From NCBI GenBank assembly GCA_003538135.1, contig DPOR01000005.1, forward strand, positions 111,927-175,926: a stretch of 64,000 nt of DNA, in the 5' to 3' direction. Shown here piece by piece: positions 33,315 through 41,078 of this stretch. Position 1 is the first letter of the stretch, and each line of letters starts with the position of its first letter. This DNA comes from Oscillospiraceae bacterium. GTDB taxonomy: Bacteria; Bacillota; Clostridia; Oscillospirales; Acutalibacteraceae. Below the pieces are notes generated by a model. It made no database searches. It worked only from the letters and a program-made list of their open reading frames with translations, and was not told the origin of the DNA. Position numbers and translations under genes: made by a program.

Positions 33315-34385
33315 ATGATTTTCGAAAAGTTTCTTTCGCTTTTGCCGCCCGAGCTCGACGGTGCGCTGGTAATGTCCGAGGAGAACAGACGTTATTTCAC
33401 CTCATTCCCGTCATCGGACGGCGCACTGCTCATTTCGAGAAACGGCACTGTGTTTCTCACCGACTCGCGCTATGTCGAGGCGGCACAGAAGAAGATAACC
33501 GTCTGCCCGGTGAGACTCTCAAAGAACTTGAGCACCGAGCTGCCGCAGCTTATGAGCGAATTTAAAATAAATAACCTCGCCGTTGAGACGACAAGGCTCA
33601 CCGTCGCTCAGTTCGAGGATTTCACAAAGTGGATGCCCGACACCGGAATCTGCACCGAGAACTACGCCGACCGCGCAATAGACGCTTTGAGAATGGTCAA
33701 GTCCGATGAGGAAGTGGCCCTCGTCTGCGAGGCTCAGGCGATAGCCGAGCGCGCCTTTGACCACATTCTCGGCTTCATAAAGCCCGGCGTGACAGAGCGC
33801 GATATTCAGCTTGAGCTCGACTACTATATGCTCAGAAACGGCGCAGAGGCTCTCTCGTTCGAGACGATAGCCGTCAGCGGAGTCAACTCCTCCATGCCGC
33901 ACGGCGTGCCCTCGGACAAGAAAGTCGAAAGCGGCGAGTTCATTACCATGGACTACGGCGCGGTCGTCGGCGGCTACCACAGCGACATGACGAGAACCGT
34001 CGCCGTCGGCTCTGTGAGCGCGGAGCAGAAAAAGATTTACAACACCGTGCTCGAGGCGCAGCTCGCCTCTATGGAGAAGATGGCGCCCGGAGTTTCCTGC
34101 TTCGACGCAGACAAGGCGGCGCGTGACGTCATAACCGAGGCGGGCTACGGCGAATTCTTCGGCCACGGCACGGGTCACGGCGTAGGCGTGGAGATTCACG
34201 AGCAGCCGCGCGTCTCGCCCCACGCGAAGAAGGACGAGCTTCTCGCCCCCGGACATCTTGTCACCGCAGAGCCCGGCATCTACCTGCCCGGCCTCTTCGG
34301 AGTCAGGATAGAGGATATGGTGCTCATCACCGAGACGGGCAGCCGCGGACTCACCCACTCGCCCAAGGAGCTTATCATACTTTAA
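33315..34385 (+). CDS. Xaa-Pro aminopeptidase/dipeptidase, M24 family
   Basis: 356 aa. An N-terminal creatinase-like domain (about 1-125, MSEENRRYFTSFPSSDGALL) precedes the pita-bread catalytic domain. Metal ligands are visible in TMDYGAVVGGYHSDMTRTVAV (two Asp), GHGTGHGVGVEIHE (His), TAEPGIYLPG (Glu) and VRIEDMVL (Glu). Releases residues N-terminal to proline. Ribosome site AAGGAGG. Confidence 0.93.
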   Translation: MIFEKFLSLLPPELDGALVMSEENRRYFTSFPSSDGALLISRNGTVFLTDSRYVEAAQKKITVCPVRLSKNLSTELPQLMSEFKINNLAVETTRLTVAQFEDFTKWMPDTGICTENYADRAIDALRMVKSDEEVALVCEAQAIAERAFDHILGFIKPGVTERDIQLELDYYMLRNGAEALSFETIAVSGVNSSMPHGVPSDKKVESGEFITMDYGAVVGGYHSDMTRTVAVGSVSAEQKKIYNTVLEAQLASMEKMAPGVSCFDADKAARDVITEAGYGEFFGHGTGHGVGVEIHEQPRVSPHAKKDELLAPGHLVTAEPGIYLPGLFGVRIEDMVLITETGSRGLTHSPKELIIL

Positions 34386-34392
34386 AAATTTG

Positions 34393-34426
34393 CCCCGTAT
34401 GTACCTTGCATACGGGGATTTTTTTG
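34393..34426 (+). terminator. Terminator of the M24 peptidase gene
   Basis: CCCCGTATG and CATACGGGG around TACCTTG, followed by ATTTTTTTG. Confidence 0.93.
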
Positions 34427-34461
34427 CTCAAAATTTTTGCGTGCATTCTTTATATTTTTTG

Positions 34462-34490
34462 TTGACCTTTTATATTTCTTTTGCTAAACT
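34462..34490 (+). promoter_or_regulatory. Promoter of the GH30 gene
   Basis: TTGACC (34462-34467), 17-nt spacer, TAAACT (34485-34490), 20 nt before the ATG. Confidence 0.72.
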
Positions 34491-34509
34491 TGTGATAGGA
34501 GGGATACAT

Positions 34510-36018
34510 ATGGAAAAACTGCGAAAAACCCTATATGACGTTCTTATATTCATCGTCTCGCTCTGTATCACGGGGTCTATCTCCGTCTCAAACGTAAAAA
34601 CCAAGGACACGAGCCACATCAATCTAACCGTTGACGAGACCGCCCGGCAGCAGGAGATTCTGGGCTGGGGCACCGCCGGAGCCTGGTGGCCGCAGGTCGC
34701 GGGCGCGAGTGATAACGCCGAGGAAATTGCCAAGCTGCTCTTCAGCAAGGATGGTCTCGGGCTCAATATTTACCGCTTCAACGTCGGCTCCGGTTCAAAG
34801 CAGAATCCCAATTCGCGCCTTGACCCCGACTCTTGGAAGAGCACCGTGAGCTTCCTTGTCTATAACGAAAAGACGGGCAAGTATGAGTACGACTGGTCGC
34901 AGGACGCCGCATCGATGAAAATGCTCGACCTCGCCATGAGCTACGGCTGCGTGGATTCCGTCGTCCTCTTCTCGAACTCCCCCCACTTTTCAATGACAAT
35001 CACCGGTCAGGCGAGCGGCGGCTTCAAAAAGCATCAGAACAACTTAAAGCCCGAATGCTATCAGGAATATGTCGATTATTTCCTTGACATAACCGAGCAC
35101 TTTATCGAGCTCGGCTATCCTATCAAGTATATCAGCCCCGTCAATGAGCCGCAGGTGTCCTGGGGCGGCGACGACGTCTATCAGGAGGGCTGCCACTATG
35201 ATACCGAGGAGCTTTTCAAGCTCTACCGATTGTTTGCAAAATCCATAAAAGCGCGCGGACTCAACGTCAAGATGTCAATATGCGAGGTTTCAAAAATAAC
35301 CAGCAAGACATTCGATTATCTCACTTATATCTATAATGATCCGGAGCTGCGCGAGGTTCTCGGCACCTATGCTTATCACGCCTATTGGTCAGATTACAAT
35401 TATTATCTCAAGACTCTTTGGGGCAATTCCGCAAAAAAGCATCCCGGAATTATCTACGATATGTCCGAATGGTGCGAGCTGCCGACGAGGTTTAAAAATC
35501 AGGATATCAGAAACGCCCTGCGAATGGGTCAGGTCATAGCGATGGATATGACCCTGTCTCATCCCTCCATGTGGTCATCATGGGTAGCCGTCAGCGAGGG
35601 CGACGATTACGGCGACGGACTGATAATCGCAAACCACGATTGCAGCGAGTTTCGTCTTGCCAGACGCTATTATGCGACGGCTCACTTCTCGAAGTTCGTT
35701 CCCGTCGGCAGTCATCTTATCTCCTGCACGAAGGATGTCAATGACCGCTACGGAACAAGAAAAAAGAAAAAACTCGAATGCTTTTTCGCTTTCCGCTCGA
35801 ACATCGCCGCATACCTCACTCCGGAGGGAAAAGTGGTCGTCGTAATAGTCAATAACGACAAGGAGCGCACCATAACCTTCAACGGCATCGACGGCAGAGA
35901 CTCTCTCAAGCTCTATACAACAGACAGCAAGCGAAGTCTGGAGCTCACCTATGACGGAGACTACCGGCAGACAGTGACCGTCCCCGCCTACAGCATCACC
36001 ACGGCAATATTCGAATAA
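34510..36018 (+). CDS. Glycoside hydrolase family 30-like enzyme (502 aa)
   Basis: Exported: N-terminal hydrophobic segment (residues about 8-24, LYDVLIFIVSLCITGSISVS). The catalytic TIM barrel starts EILGWGTAGAWWPQVAG (the GH30 G-x-G...W region). ISPVNEPQVSW supplies the acid/base Glu after Asn-Glu-Pro, and YDMSEWCELP the likely nucleophile Glu. A C-terminal beta domain (VVVVIVNNDKERTITFNG; VPAYSITTAIF) is typical of GH30. The target could be a beta-glucan, galactan or xylan and cannot be decided by eye. ATG at 34510 after GGAGGG. Confidence 0.85.
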   Translation: MEKLRKTLYDVLIFIVSLCITGSISVSNVKTKDTSHINLTVDETARQQEILGWGTAGAWWPQVAGASDNAEEIAKLLFSKDGLGLNIYRFNVGSGSKQNPNSRLDPDSWKSTVSFLVYNEKTGKYEYDWSQDAASMKMLDLAMSYGCVDSVVLFSNSPHFSMTITGQASGGFKKHQNNLKPECYQEYVDYFLDITEHFIELGYPIKYISPVNEPQVSWGGDDVYQEGCHYDTEELFKLYRLFAKSIKARGLNVKMSICEVSKITSKTFDYLTYIYNDPELREVLGTYAYHAYWSDYNYYLKTLWGNSAKKHPGIIYDMSEWCELPTRFKNQDIRNALRMGQVIAMDMTLSHPSMWSSWVAVSEGDDYGDGLIIANHDCSEFRLARRYYATAHFSKFVPVGSHLISCTKDVNDRYGTRKKKKLECFFAFRSNIAAYLTPEGKVVVVIVNNDKERTITFNGIDGRDSLKLYTTDSKRSLELTYDGDYRQTVTVPAYSITTAIFE

Positions 36019-36051
36019 CCGCGCACTCCGCAAAAGTGTTTACAAAACGGC

Positions 36052-36087
36052 AAATCCTGCCCGAGGGATTCCTTGGGTAGGATTTTT
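36052..36087 (+). terminator. Terminator of the GH30 gene (copy 1 of a duplicated terminator)
   Basis: ATCCTGCCCGAGG and CCTTGGGTAGGAT pair, followed by TTTTTTG and GTATACGGC. Nearly the same hairpin and 3' flank recur at 54007-54044. Confidence 0.88.
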
Positions 36088-36099
36088 TGTGTATACGGC

Positions 36100-36250
36100 G
36101 CGAAAAACGGGAATTGCGGGGGAGTTATAAGCGGTACACCGTAGGGGTGAACTTCGTTTGCCCGCAGAAACCACAGCGGCTAATCCGTGCAACACCCCCT
36201 CTGCCTCGCCTCCCCCATAATTGCAGCTGCGTCGCAACTCCCGCTTTAAC
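36100..36250. repeat. Dispersed repeat module, inverted pair
   Basis: GCGGTACACCGTAGGGG (36130s) is the inverse of the module at 3890-3935, and GCAGCTGCGTCGCAACTCCC (36222-36241) is a forward copy. Together they frame about 100 nt of unassigned sequence. No coding signal. Confidence 0.7.
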
Positions 36251-36313
36251 ACCGTCTTTACCGCCCTATATCCCGCCGCTCCGAATGCTGCTCTCCCGTT
36301 CATCCCTCCAAAC

Positions 36314-36348
36314 AAAAAAGGCCTCCGTATGCTGTCACACGGAGGCTT
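36314..36348 (-). terminator. Terminator of the HAD phosphatase gene
   Basis: On the minus strand GCCTCCGTGTGACAGCATAC and the closing GGAGGC are followed by CTTTTTTG; 7-bp GC-rich stem. Confidence 0.87.
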
Positions 36349-36364
36349 CGTTTTCTGTTCTGTT

Positions 36365-36928
36365 TTACTTTACCTGCTTTATCTTGTTTCCGGAGACGAG
36401 GAATGCGTGCTCGGAAATCTCCATCATCGGGGTGTCGTTGACGGAATCGGTATAGAAATTGTCGATTGTCGTGTCGGGATACATCTCCTTGAAGCGGTCA
36501 ACCTTTTTCGCGCGGAAGCAGAGGTCGACTATGTGCGCGTTGCCGTCGGTGCGCGAGCAGATGTAGTTCTTGATGTTGAGTCTGTGCATGACCTCGTCGA
36601 GCAGCATCTCGGGGCTCGCGGAGATTATCACGTCATCATCCTGCCTCTGGCGGAAATAGAAGGGCTTTATCTTGTGGATATTCGTATCCCAGAACTCGGT
36701 CACGAGCGCATCGAAATCCTCTATGCCCTTGTAGTACTCGGTGACGACATCGGAATACTGCTCAAGCGCTTCCTCGGCGTTTATCGTGCCCTTTGTGTAT
36801 TTGTAGAGTCCGCTGAAAACGTCGGGAATGTACTTGACGAGCGAGGGGTCTTTCTTGAAAAGAAAGACAAACAGGTCAAAAAAGCTTTCGCCGTCGTAGA
36901 TCGTGTTGTCAAAATCGTAAACATTCAT
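36365..36928 (-). CDS. HAD-IB family phosphatase (187 aa)
   Basis: MNVYDFDNTIYDGESFFDLF carries motif I (DFDNT, nucleophile and general acid Asp). IISASPEMLLDEV is motif II (Ser), and DRFKEMYPDTTIDNFYTDSV motifs III/IV (Lys region and acidic pair). The helical cap between motifs I and II fits the HAD-IB (SerB-like) subclass. Substrate unknown. ATG at 36928 preferred (AAGGAG 9 nt upstream); ATG at 36934 would add two residues. Confidence 0.85.
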   Translation of the reverse strand: MNVYDFDNTIYDGESFFDLFVFLFKKDPSLVKYIPDVFSGLYKYTKGTINAEEALEQYSDVVTEYYKGIEDFDALVTEFWDTNIHKIKPFYFRQRQDDDVIISASPEMLLDEVMHRLNIKNYICSRTDGNAHIVDLCFRAKKVDRFKEMYPDTTIDNFYTDSVNDTPMMEISEHAFLVSGNKIKQVK

Positions 36929-37031
36929 TTTCATTTTCTCCTTGTTCGGGAAGTTCTGCACACATCCCAAAGTTATTTTCTCCTCTAAATAATACCATAT
37001 TTTTAACTGTTTGTAAAGACGCCCTGTGCGA

Positions 37032-37060
37032 TTGACTAAACGGGATTTAATTGGTATAAT
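37032..37060 (+). promoter_or_regulatory. Promoter of rpe
   Basis: TTGACT (37032-37037), 17-nt spacer, TATAAT (37055-37060). Confidence 0.88.
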
Positions 37061-37101
37061 GATATGAGGTATGTACGAAAATAAGAAAGGACTGAAAAAC
37101 G

Positions 37102-37764
37102 ATGATGAAAATAGCTCCTTCAATGCTCGCAGGCGACTTCTCCCGCATGGGCGAACAGGCCGCAATGATAGAAAAAGCAGGCGCCGATTGGCTTCATTTA
37201 GACGTTATGGACGGGCATTTCGTGCCCAATATAACCTTCGGCGCGCCGATTATAAAAAGCATACGCGACAAGAGCTCTCTTGTCTTTGACGTTCACCTGA
37301 TGATAAGCGACCCGCTCAAATATGTTCCCGACTTTGTAAAGGCGGGCGCGGACGTTATCACGTTCCATATTGAGTCGGATTCCCCTGTCGACGAGACTGT
37401 TGACCTCATCCGCTCGTCGGGCTGCAAGGCGGCTCTCTCCGTCAAGCCCGGCACTCCCGTCGAGAGCGTTTTCCCCTATCTCGACAAGCTCGACATGGTA
37501 CTCATTATGACCGTTGAGCCCGGCTTCGGCGGTCAGAAGTTCATGGCGGATATGATGCCCAAGATAACCGCCCTGCGCGAGGAGTGCGAAAGGCGTTCGC
37601 TCGATATTGAGATTCAGGTCGACGGCGGCATATCCGCAAAGACCATTGAGGAGCCCGCGCGCCGCGGTGCCACTGTCTTTGTCGCGGGAAGCGCCGTGTT
37701 CGGAGCGGACGACCCCGCTCAGGCGATAGCTCAGATGAAATCCATTGCCGCAGGCTGCAAATAA
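37102..37764 (+). CDS. rpe: Ribulose-phosphate 3-epimerase
   Basis: 220 aa TIM barrel interconverting ribulose 5-phosphate and xylulose 5-phosphate. Signatures: APSMLAGDFSRMGEQ, WLHLDVMDGHFVPNITFGAP (metal His and catalytic Asp), VHLMISDP, TVEPGFGGQKF, VDGGISAKT (second Asp). AGAAAGGAC upstream; a second ATG follows directly. Its stop codon ends one base before the convergent mecA stop. Confidence 0.96.
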   Translation: MMKIAPSMLAGDFSRMGEQAAMIEKAGADWLHLDVMDGHFVPNITFGAPIIKSIRDKSSLVFDVHLMISDPLKYVPDFVKAGADVITFHIESDSPVDETVDLIRSSGCKAALSVKPGTPVESVFPYLDKLDMVLIMTVEPGFGGQKFMADMMPKITALREECERRSLDIEIQVDGGISAKTIEEPARRGATVFVAGSAVFGADDPAQAIAQMKSIAAGCK

Positions 37765-38319
37765 TCAGCCGCCGAAAAGCCTTTTCAACGCATCTCTCTC
37801 CGATATGCACCTCCAGTGCTCGCGGGTATGCGATGCCGAGAAGGGCGAGTCTATCGGCGTGCCGAACTCGCTTAATATGTGCTCGGGCGCGTCGGTCGGG
37901 CTTTCGCCCATAAGCAGGCGGTATCTGCCCTCCGACTCGTAGAGCCCGCCGCTTTCGCAGCGTCCGCCGAGCGCGTGCGCCGCGTCCATGACGGCGTCGA
38001 GCGAACAAAACTCGTATACGGCGGTATTTTCCCCCTTCTTTATCGACGGGGTGCGGACCGCACGCGAGCCGTCGGCGCAGAGGGTGAACTTCAAAATGCA
38101 CCCGCCCCTGCCTGCAGGTACGGCCTCGATTATCATCCGCCCGCTCGGGTCGATGTCGCGTTTTAATTCGTGACCCGCTCGGTCGAGCAGGGTCCAGACC
38201 ACGCGGCGCGTCTCGATATTCGAGTAGTCCATCTGCTCGTATGTAATGTTGAGCGCGTCCATGTCGCGCGCCGAGAGCTCGATGGTTATCCTGTTTTCCG
38301 CCGGCGCAAGTATCTTCAA
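37765..38319 (-). CDS. mecA: Adaptor protein MecA-like
   Basis: 184 aa. The N-terminal domain MKILAPAENRITIELSARDM resembles the MecA N-domain that recruits substrates. The C-terminal portion YEFCSLDAVMDAAHALGGRC and GRYRLLM resembles the ClpC-binding ferredoxin-like domain. The middle is short and acidic. TTG start at 38319 with AAGGAGGGG upstream. Adaptor delivering proteins to ClpC/ClpP in Firmicutes. Confidence 0.85.
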   Translation of the reverse strand: MKILAPAENRITIELSARDMDALNITYEQMDYSNIETRRVVWTLLDRAGHELKRDIDPSGRMIIEAVPAGRGGCILKFTLCADGSRAVRTPSIKKGENTAVYEFCSLDAVMDAAHALGGRCESGGLYESEGRYRLLMGESPTDAPEHILSEFGTPIDSPFSASHTREHWRCISERDALKRLFGG

Positions 38320-38359
38320 GCGCTTCCCCTCCTTATAAATCAGAAAGTCTCTGCCTTAT

Positions 38360-38388
38360 ATAATATTACGCGCCCCCTCGGCGTGCAA
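38360..38388 (-). promoter_or_regulatory. Promoter of mecA
   Basis: Minus strand TTGCAC (38388-38383), 17-nt spacer, TATTAT (38365-38360). Confidence 0.6.
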
Positions 38389-38437
38389 TGCAAAATTTTT
38401 GCCAGCTGAAAAAAAGGCAAAAAGAAAGGTTGATTTT

Positions 38438-39445
38438 ATGGCAAAATTCAAACGCATAAAAACGCCTAAAAGTCCCTACATGAGCTATCTGCTCATGCTC
38501 GCCGCTCCCGCGATAGTCGCCTGGTATTACTACGGCGCGTTCGCGTTCAGGGCGATACTTACGGGAGTAGTCAGCGCGGCAGCCGTTGAGGCCGTCGCTC
38601 TGCTGATAATGAAAAGGAATCTGAGTCTCCTGTCCGATATGCACGCGGTGTTTACGGGACTTGCCGTAGCCATGCTCCTGCCCGCCACGGCTCCCGTCTG
38701 GCTGATAGCCTCGGGCGCCGTCTTTGCCGTTCTCGTTGCAAAGATACCGTTCGGCACCGCGCATAAGGCTCCGTTCGTGCCTGCCGCGGCGGGAATTGCG
38801 TTTTTGACGGTCTGCTTCCCGGACGAGGTTTTCAAATATCCCGCCATTGACTCCGCGTCGTTCGACGTCTTTGAGGCGGGCTCCTCCCTCGCCGCTCAGC
38901 TGAGCGCGGGCGGAATACAGCACGTAAACTCAGTCGGCATAATGTCGATAATCTCCGGCAACGTAGCAGGCGCTCTGGGCACCTGCTGTTCCGTAGCGCT
39001 GCTCGGCTCCTGCGCCCTGCTCGCCGTCGGAAAACCCAAGAGGCTCATAAACGTCCTCGGCTTTCTCACCGTGTGCTCCCTGCTTGCGGTAATTTTCCCG
39101 CGCGGCTCGTTTTCAAGACCGGTGTCCCTGCTCACGGAGCTCTGCGCCGGCAGCCTGCTCTTCTCCTGCATTTTCTTCGTCACCGACCCCGGCACAAGCC
39201 CGAAGCCCCCGCTGACAAGATTTATCTACGGCGCGTTCGCCGGACTTATATGCATGATCCTGCGTTACTTCGGCACGTTTGAGGACGGCACCTGCTTCGG
39301 CATACTGCTCACAAACGCCTTTTGGCCGCTGGTCGAAAGCGCGCTGAGAAAGATAGGCTACAACAGGCTCATTGAAAAATCCATGAAAAAAAGCGCGGAA
39401 AAGAAAAAGCGGAAAGCAGCGTTAAAGGGAGGTGAGCCGGCATGA
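38438..39445 (+). CDS. RnfD-like membrane protein lacking the FMN-attachment motif
   Basis: 335 aa, about nine transmembrane helices. RnfD/NqrB features: the N-terminal KSPYMSYLLMLAAPAIVA, SDMHAVFTGLAVAMLLPATA (residues 67-85), AKIPFGTAHKAPFVPAAAG (GK-x-x-FGG...NPFNPA equivalent) and SGNVAGALGTCCSVALLG (equivalent of GNI-x-GS-x-GE-TSA). The segment where RnfD carries S/T-x-ATP with the flavinylated Thr reads here GSSLAAQLSAGG (148-159): no such Thr. GCC-like Cys183-184 replace GE. The ATG at 38438 follows GAAAGGTTG. The gene overlaps the next by 4 nt. Confidence 0.85.
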   Translation: MAKFKRIKTPKSPYMSYLLMLAAPAIVAWYYYGAFAFRAILTGVVSAAAVEAVALLIMKRNLSLLSDMHAVFTGLAVAMLLPATAPVWLIASGAVFAVLVAKIPFGTAHKAPFVPAAAGIAFLTVCFPDEVFKYPAIDSASFDVFEAGSSLAAQLSAGGIQHVNSVGIMSIISGNVAGALGTCCSVALLGSCALLAVGKPKRLINVLGFLTVCSLLAVIFPRGSFSRPVSLLTELCAGSLLFSCIFFVTDPGTSPKPPLTRFIYGAFAGLICMILRYFGTFEDGTCFGILLTNAFWPLVESALRKIGYNRLIEKSMKKSAEKKKRKAALKGGEPA

Positions 39446-40422
39446 AGTCAGGCAAAAAGTATTCATTCTCCGACGCGCTGTTCAGCAGCACGCTCATTCA
39501 TAACCCCGTGCTCATTCAGGCTGCGGGCCTCTGCGCGATAGTCGCGGTCGCAACGACCCTCAAGACGGCCGTTTTGCTCGCGGCGGCGTTCTTCCCCGTG
39601 CTTATAATCACGCAGTTTTTCGCCTGTTTGGCTCTCAAGCGCGTGCCGAGATGGATAAGAGTTGCGATATATCTGCTCCTCGGCACGGCAATAATCTCCG
39701 GTATAATCTACGCCATTGATATCTTTGTGCCGGAAATCCGACTGGGCGCGGGAATATATCTCGCCCTGACGGCGGCGAACTCGATAATCGCACTGCACTG
39801 CGAGAAGCTCGCGGTCAAGACCGACCTGCGCCACGCATTTTTTGACTCCGTGGCAACCGCGCTCGGCTATGCGGCGGTCATTATTCCCGTCGGCGCTCTG
39901 CGCGAGATAATAGGCTCGTCCACAATATGGGGCGTAAACATCAGAATCCCCGTTATATATCCGGCGGTGCTCATGCCGTTCGGCGGATTTATATTTATCG
40001 CATTCTTCGCCGCCGCGCTCAAGGCGCTGATAAACAAGCGCTTCCCAGAGCAGTCGGCAGAGACCGAGATGAAGATAAAGAAAACCTCGGTTATAGTCAG
40101 CAAGAAGAATCTTCCCGAAAATGCGGCTCCCGCCAAGGCGGAGGAGACTCCCGACGCAGAGGAGAGCGTTGAAAGCGAAGAAAGAACCGAGCCCGAGGAG
40201 ACGGCAGAGACCGTCGAGGTTATTGAAACCGTTGAGGTCACGGAGGAAGAACCGGATGACCTGTCCCACTTCGAGCCGCTCGACGGCGACAACAGCTTTG
40301 ATTTGGCGGATATCTTTGCCGACGACGAAAACGACGGCAAGGACTACGGCTCGGCGTTCAACCGCCTCTTTGACGAGGCAGAAGATTTTAACTCCGACGA
40401 AAAGAAGGAGGGAGACAAATGA
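39442..40422 (+). CDS. RnfE-like membrane protein with an acidic C-terminal extension
   Basis: 326 aa. Residues 1-205 are RnfE/NqrD-like: NPVLIQAAGLCAIVAVATTL (Cys31 kept, usual GLCPLLAV), NSIIALHCEKLAVKTD where the usual VTNCxxxGRAEAFAS has its Cys replaced by Ser114, and VGALREIIGSSTIWG. Residues about 210-326 are a Glu/Asp-rich tail (ESVESEERTEPEETAETVEV) absent from ordinary RnfE and probably cytoplasmic. Start overlaps rnfD by 4 nt and its own stop overlaps rnfA by 4 nt. Confidence 0.85.
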   Translation: MKSGKKYSFSDALFSSTLIHNPVLIQAAGLCAIVAVATTLKTAVLLAAAFFPVLIITQFFACLALKRVPRWIRVAIYLLLGTAIISGIIYAIDIFVPEIRLGAGIYLALTAANSIIALHCEKLAVKTDLRHAFFDSVATALGYAAVIIPVGALREIIGSSTIWGVNIRIPVIYPAVLMPFGGFIFIAFFAAALKALINKRFPEQSAETEMKIKKTSVIVSKKNLPENAAPAKAEETPDAEESVESEERTEPEETAETVEVIETVEVTEEEPDDLSHFEPLDGDNSFDLADIFADDENDGKDYGSAFNRLFDEAEDFNSDEKKEGDK

Positions 40423-41018
40423 ACATGACCTGGTTTTTTGATCTGCTCTCCACCGCGCTCTACACCGTGTTCATTCAGAACCTCGTCTTTAACGGCGGCT
40501 ATGCGGCGAGCGAGGCGCTCATGCTCGCAAAGAAGCCGCGCAGGCTCTGGATGTTCTCGGCGATGATAGCATTCTTCTCGACCGTTACGGCTCTCGCCTG
40601 CCGCGCACTCGAGCTTGTCCCGCAGCACGCCAATCTGCCTGCGGCTCTGCATTTTGCGATGTACAGCGCCGTGCTAATAGTTGTGTTCCTGATAACGGGT
40701 CTTATTCTCAAGCTCGCCCTCGGCGCTACCGAGAAGTTCCTCGGCACGCTCGGCATGGCGGCGCTCAACACCCTTGTGCTCGCAACGCCCCTGCTCAACC
40801 GCAGCGCGGCCTACACCGTTCCCGAGAGCATCGGCTCCGGCATAGGCGCGGGTCTTGCGTTCATCCTTGCGGCAACGCTCATATGCAAGGGACTTCACAT
40901 AATCTCGCAGAATCAGGATATTCCCAAGGCCTTCCGCGGCACCCCGGCGGCGTTTATCTATGTCGCCCTGCTCTCGCTCGCGTTCTCCGGCTTCTCGGGA
41001 AGCTCCCTGTTCTCATAA
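40419..41018 (+). CDS. RnfA-like membrane protein lacking the Fe-S cysteines
   Basis: 199 aa, six helices. The end NQDIPKAFRGTPAAFIYVAL and LSLAFSGFSG aligns well with RnfA (VPxPFxGxxIAxI...LMSLAFMGF). At residues 21-32, NLVFNGGYAASE replaces the usual NFVLVxFLGLCPFMGVS, and ALNTLVLATPLLN (115-127) replaces TTNCAVLGVALLN. Both cysteines that bind the RnfA/RnfE [2Fe-2S] cluster are therefore missing. Last gene of the three-gene set; no rnfB, rnfC or rnfG nearby. Confidence 0.85.
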   Translation: MNMTWFFDLLSTALYTVFIQNLVFNGGYAASEALMLAKKPRRLWMFSAMIAFFSTVTALACRALELVPQHANLPAALHFAMYSAVLIVVFLITGLILKLALGATEKFLGTLGMAALNTLVLATPLLNRSAAYTVPESIGSGIGAGLAFILAATLICKGLHIISQNQDIPKAFRGTPAAFIYVALLSLAFSGFSGSSLFS

Positions 41019-41078
41019 ATAAATTTTACGCCGCAGGCGGTCTGTCATACCGGCACGCGGCGCAAAGGATGATGAAAA

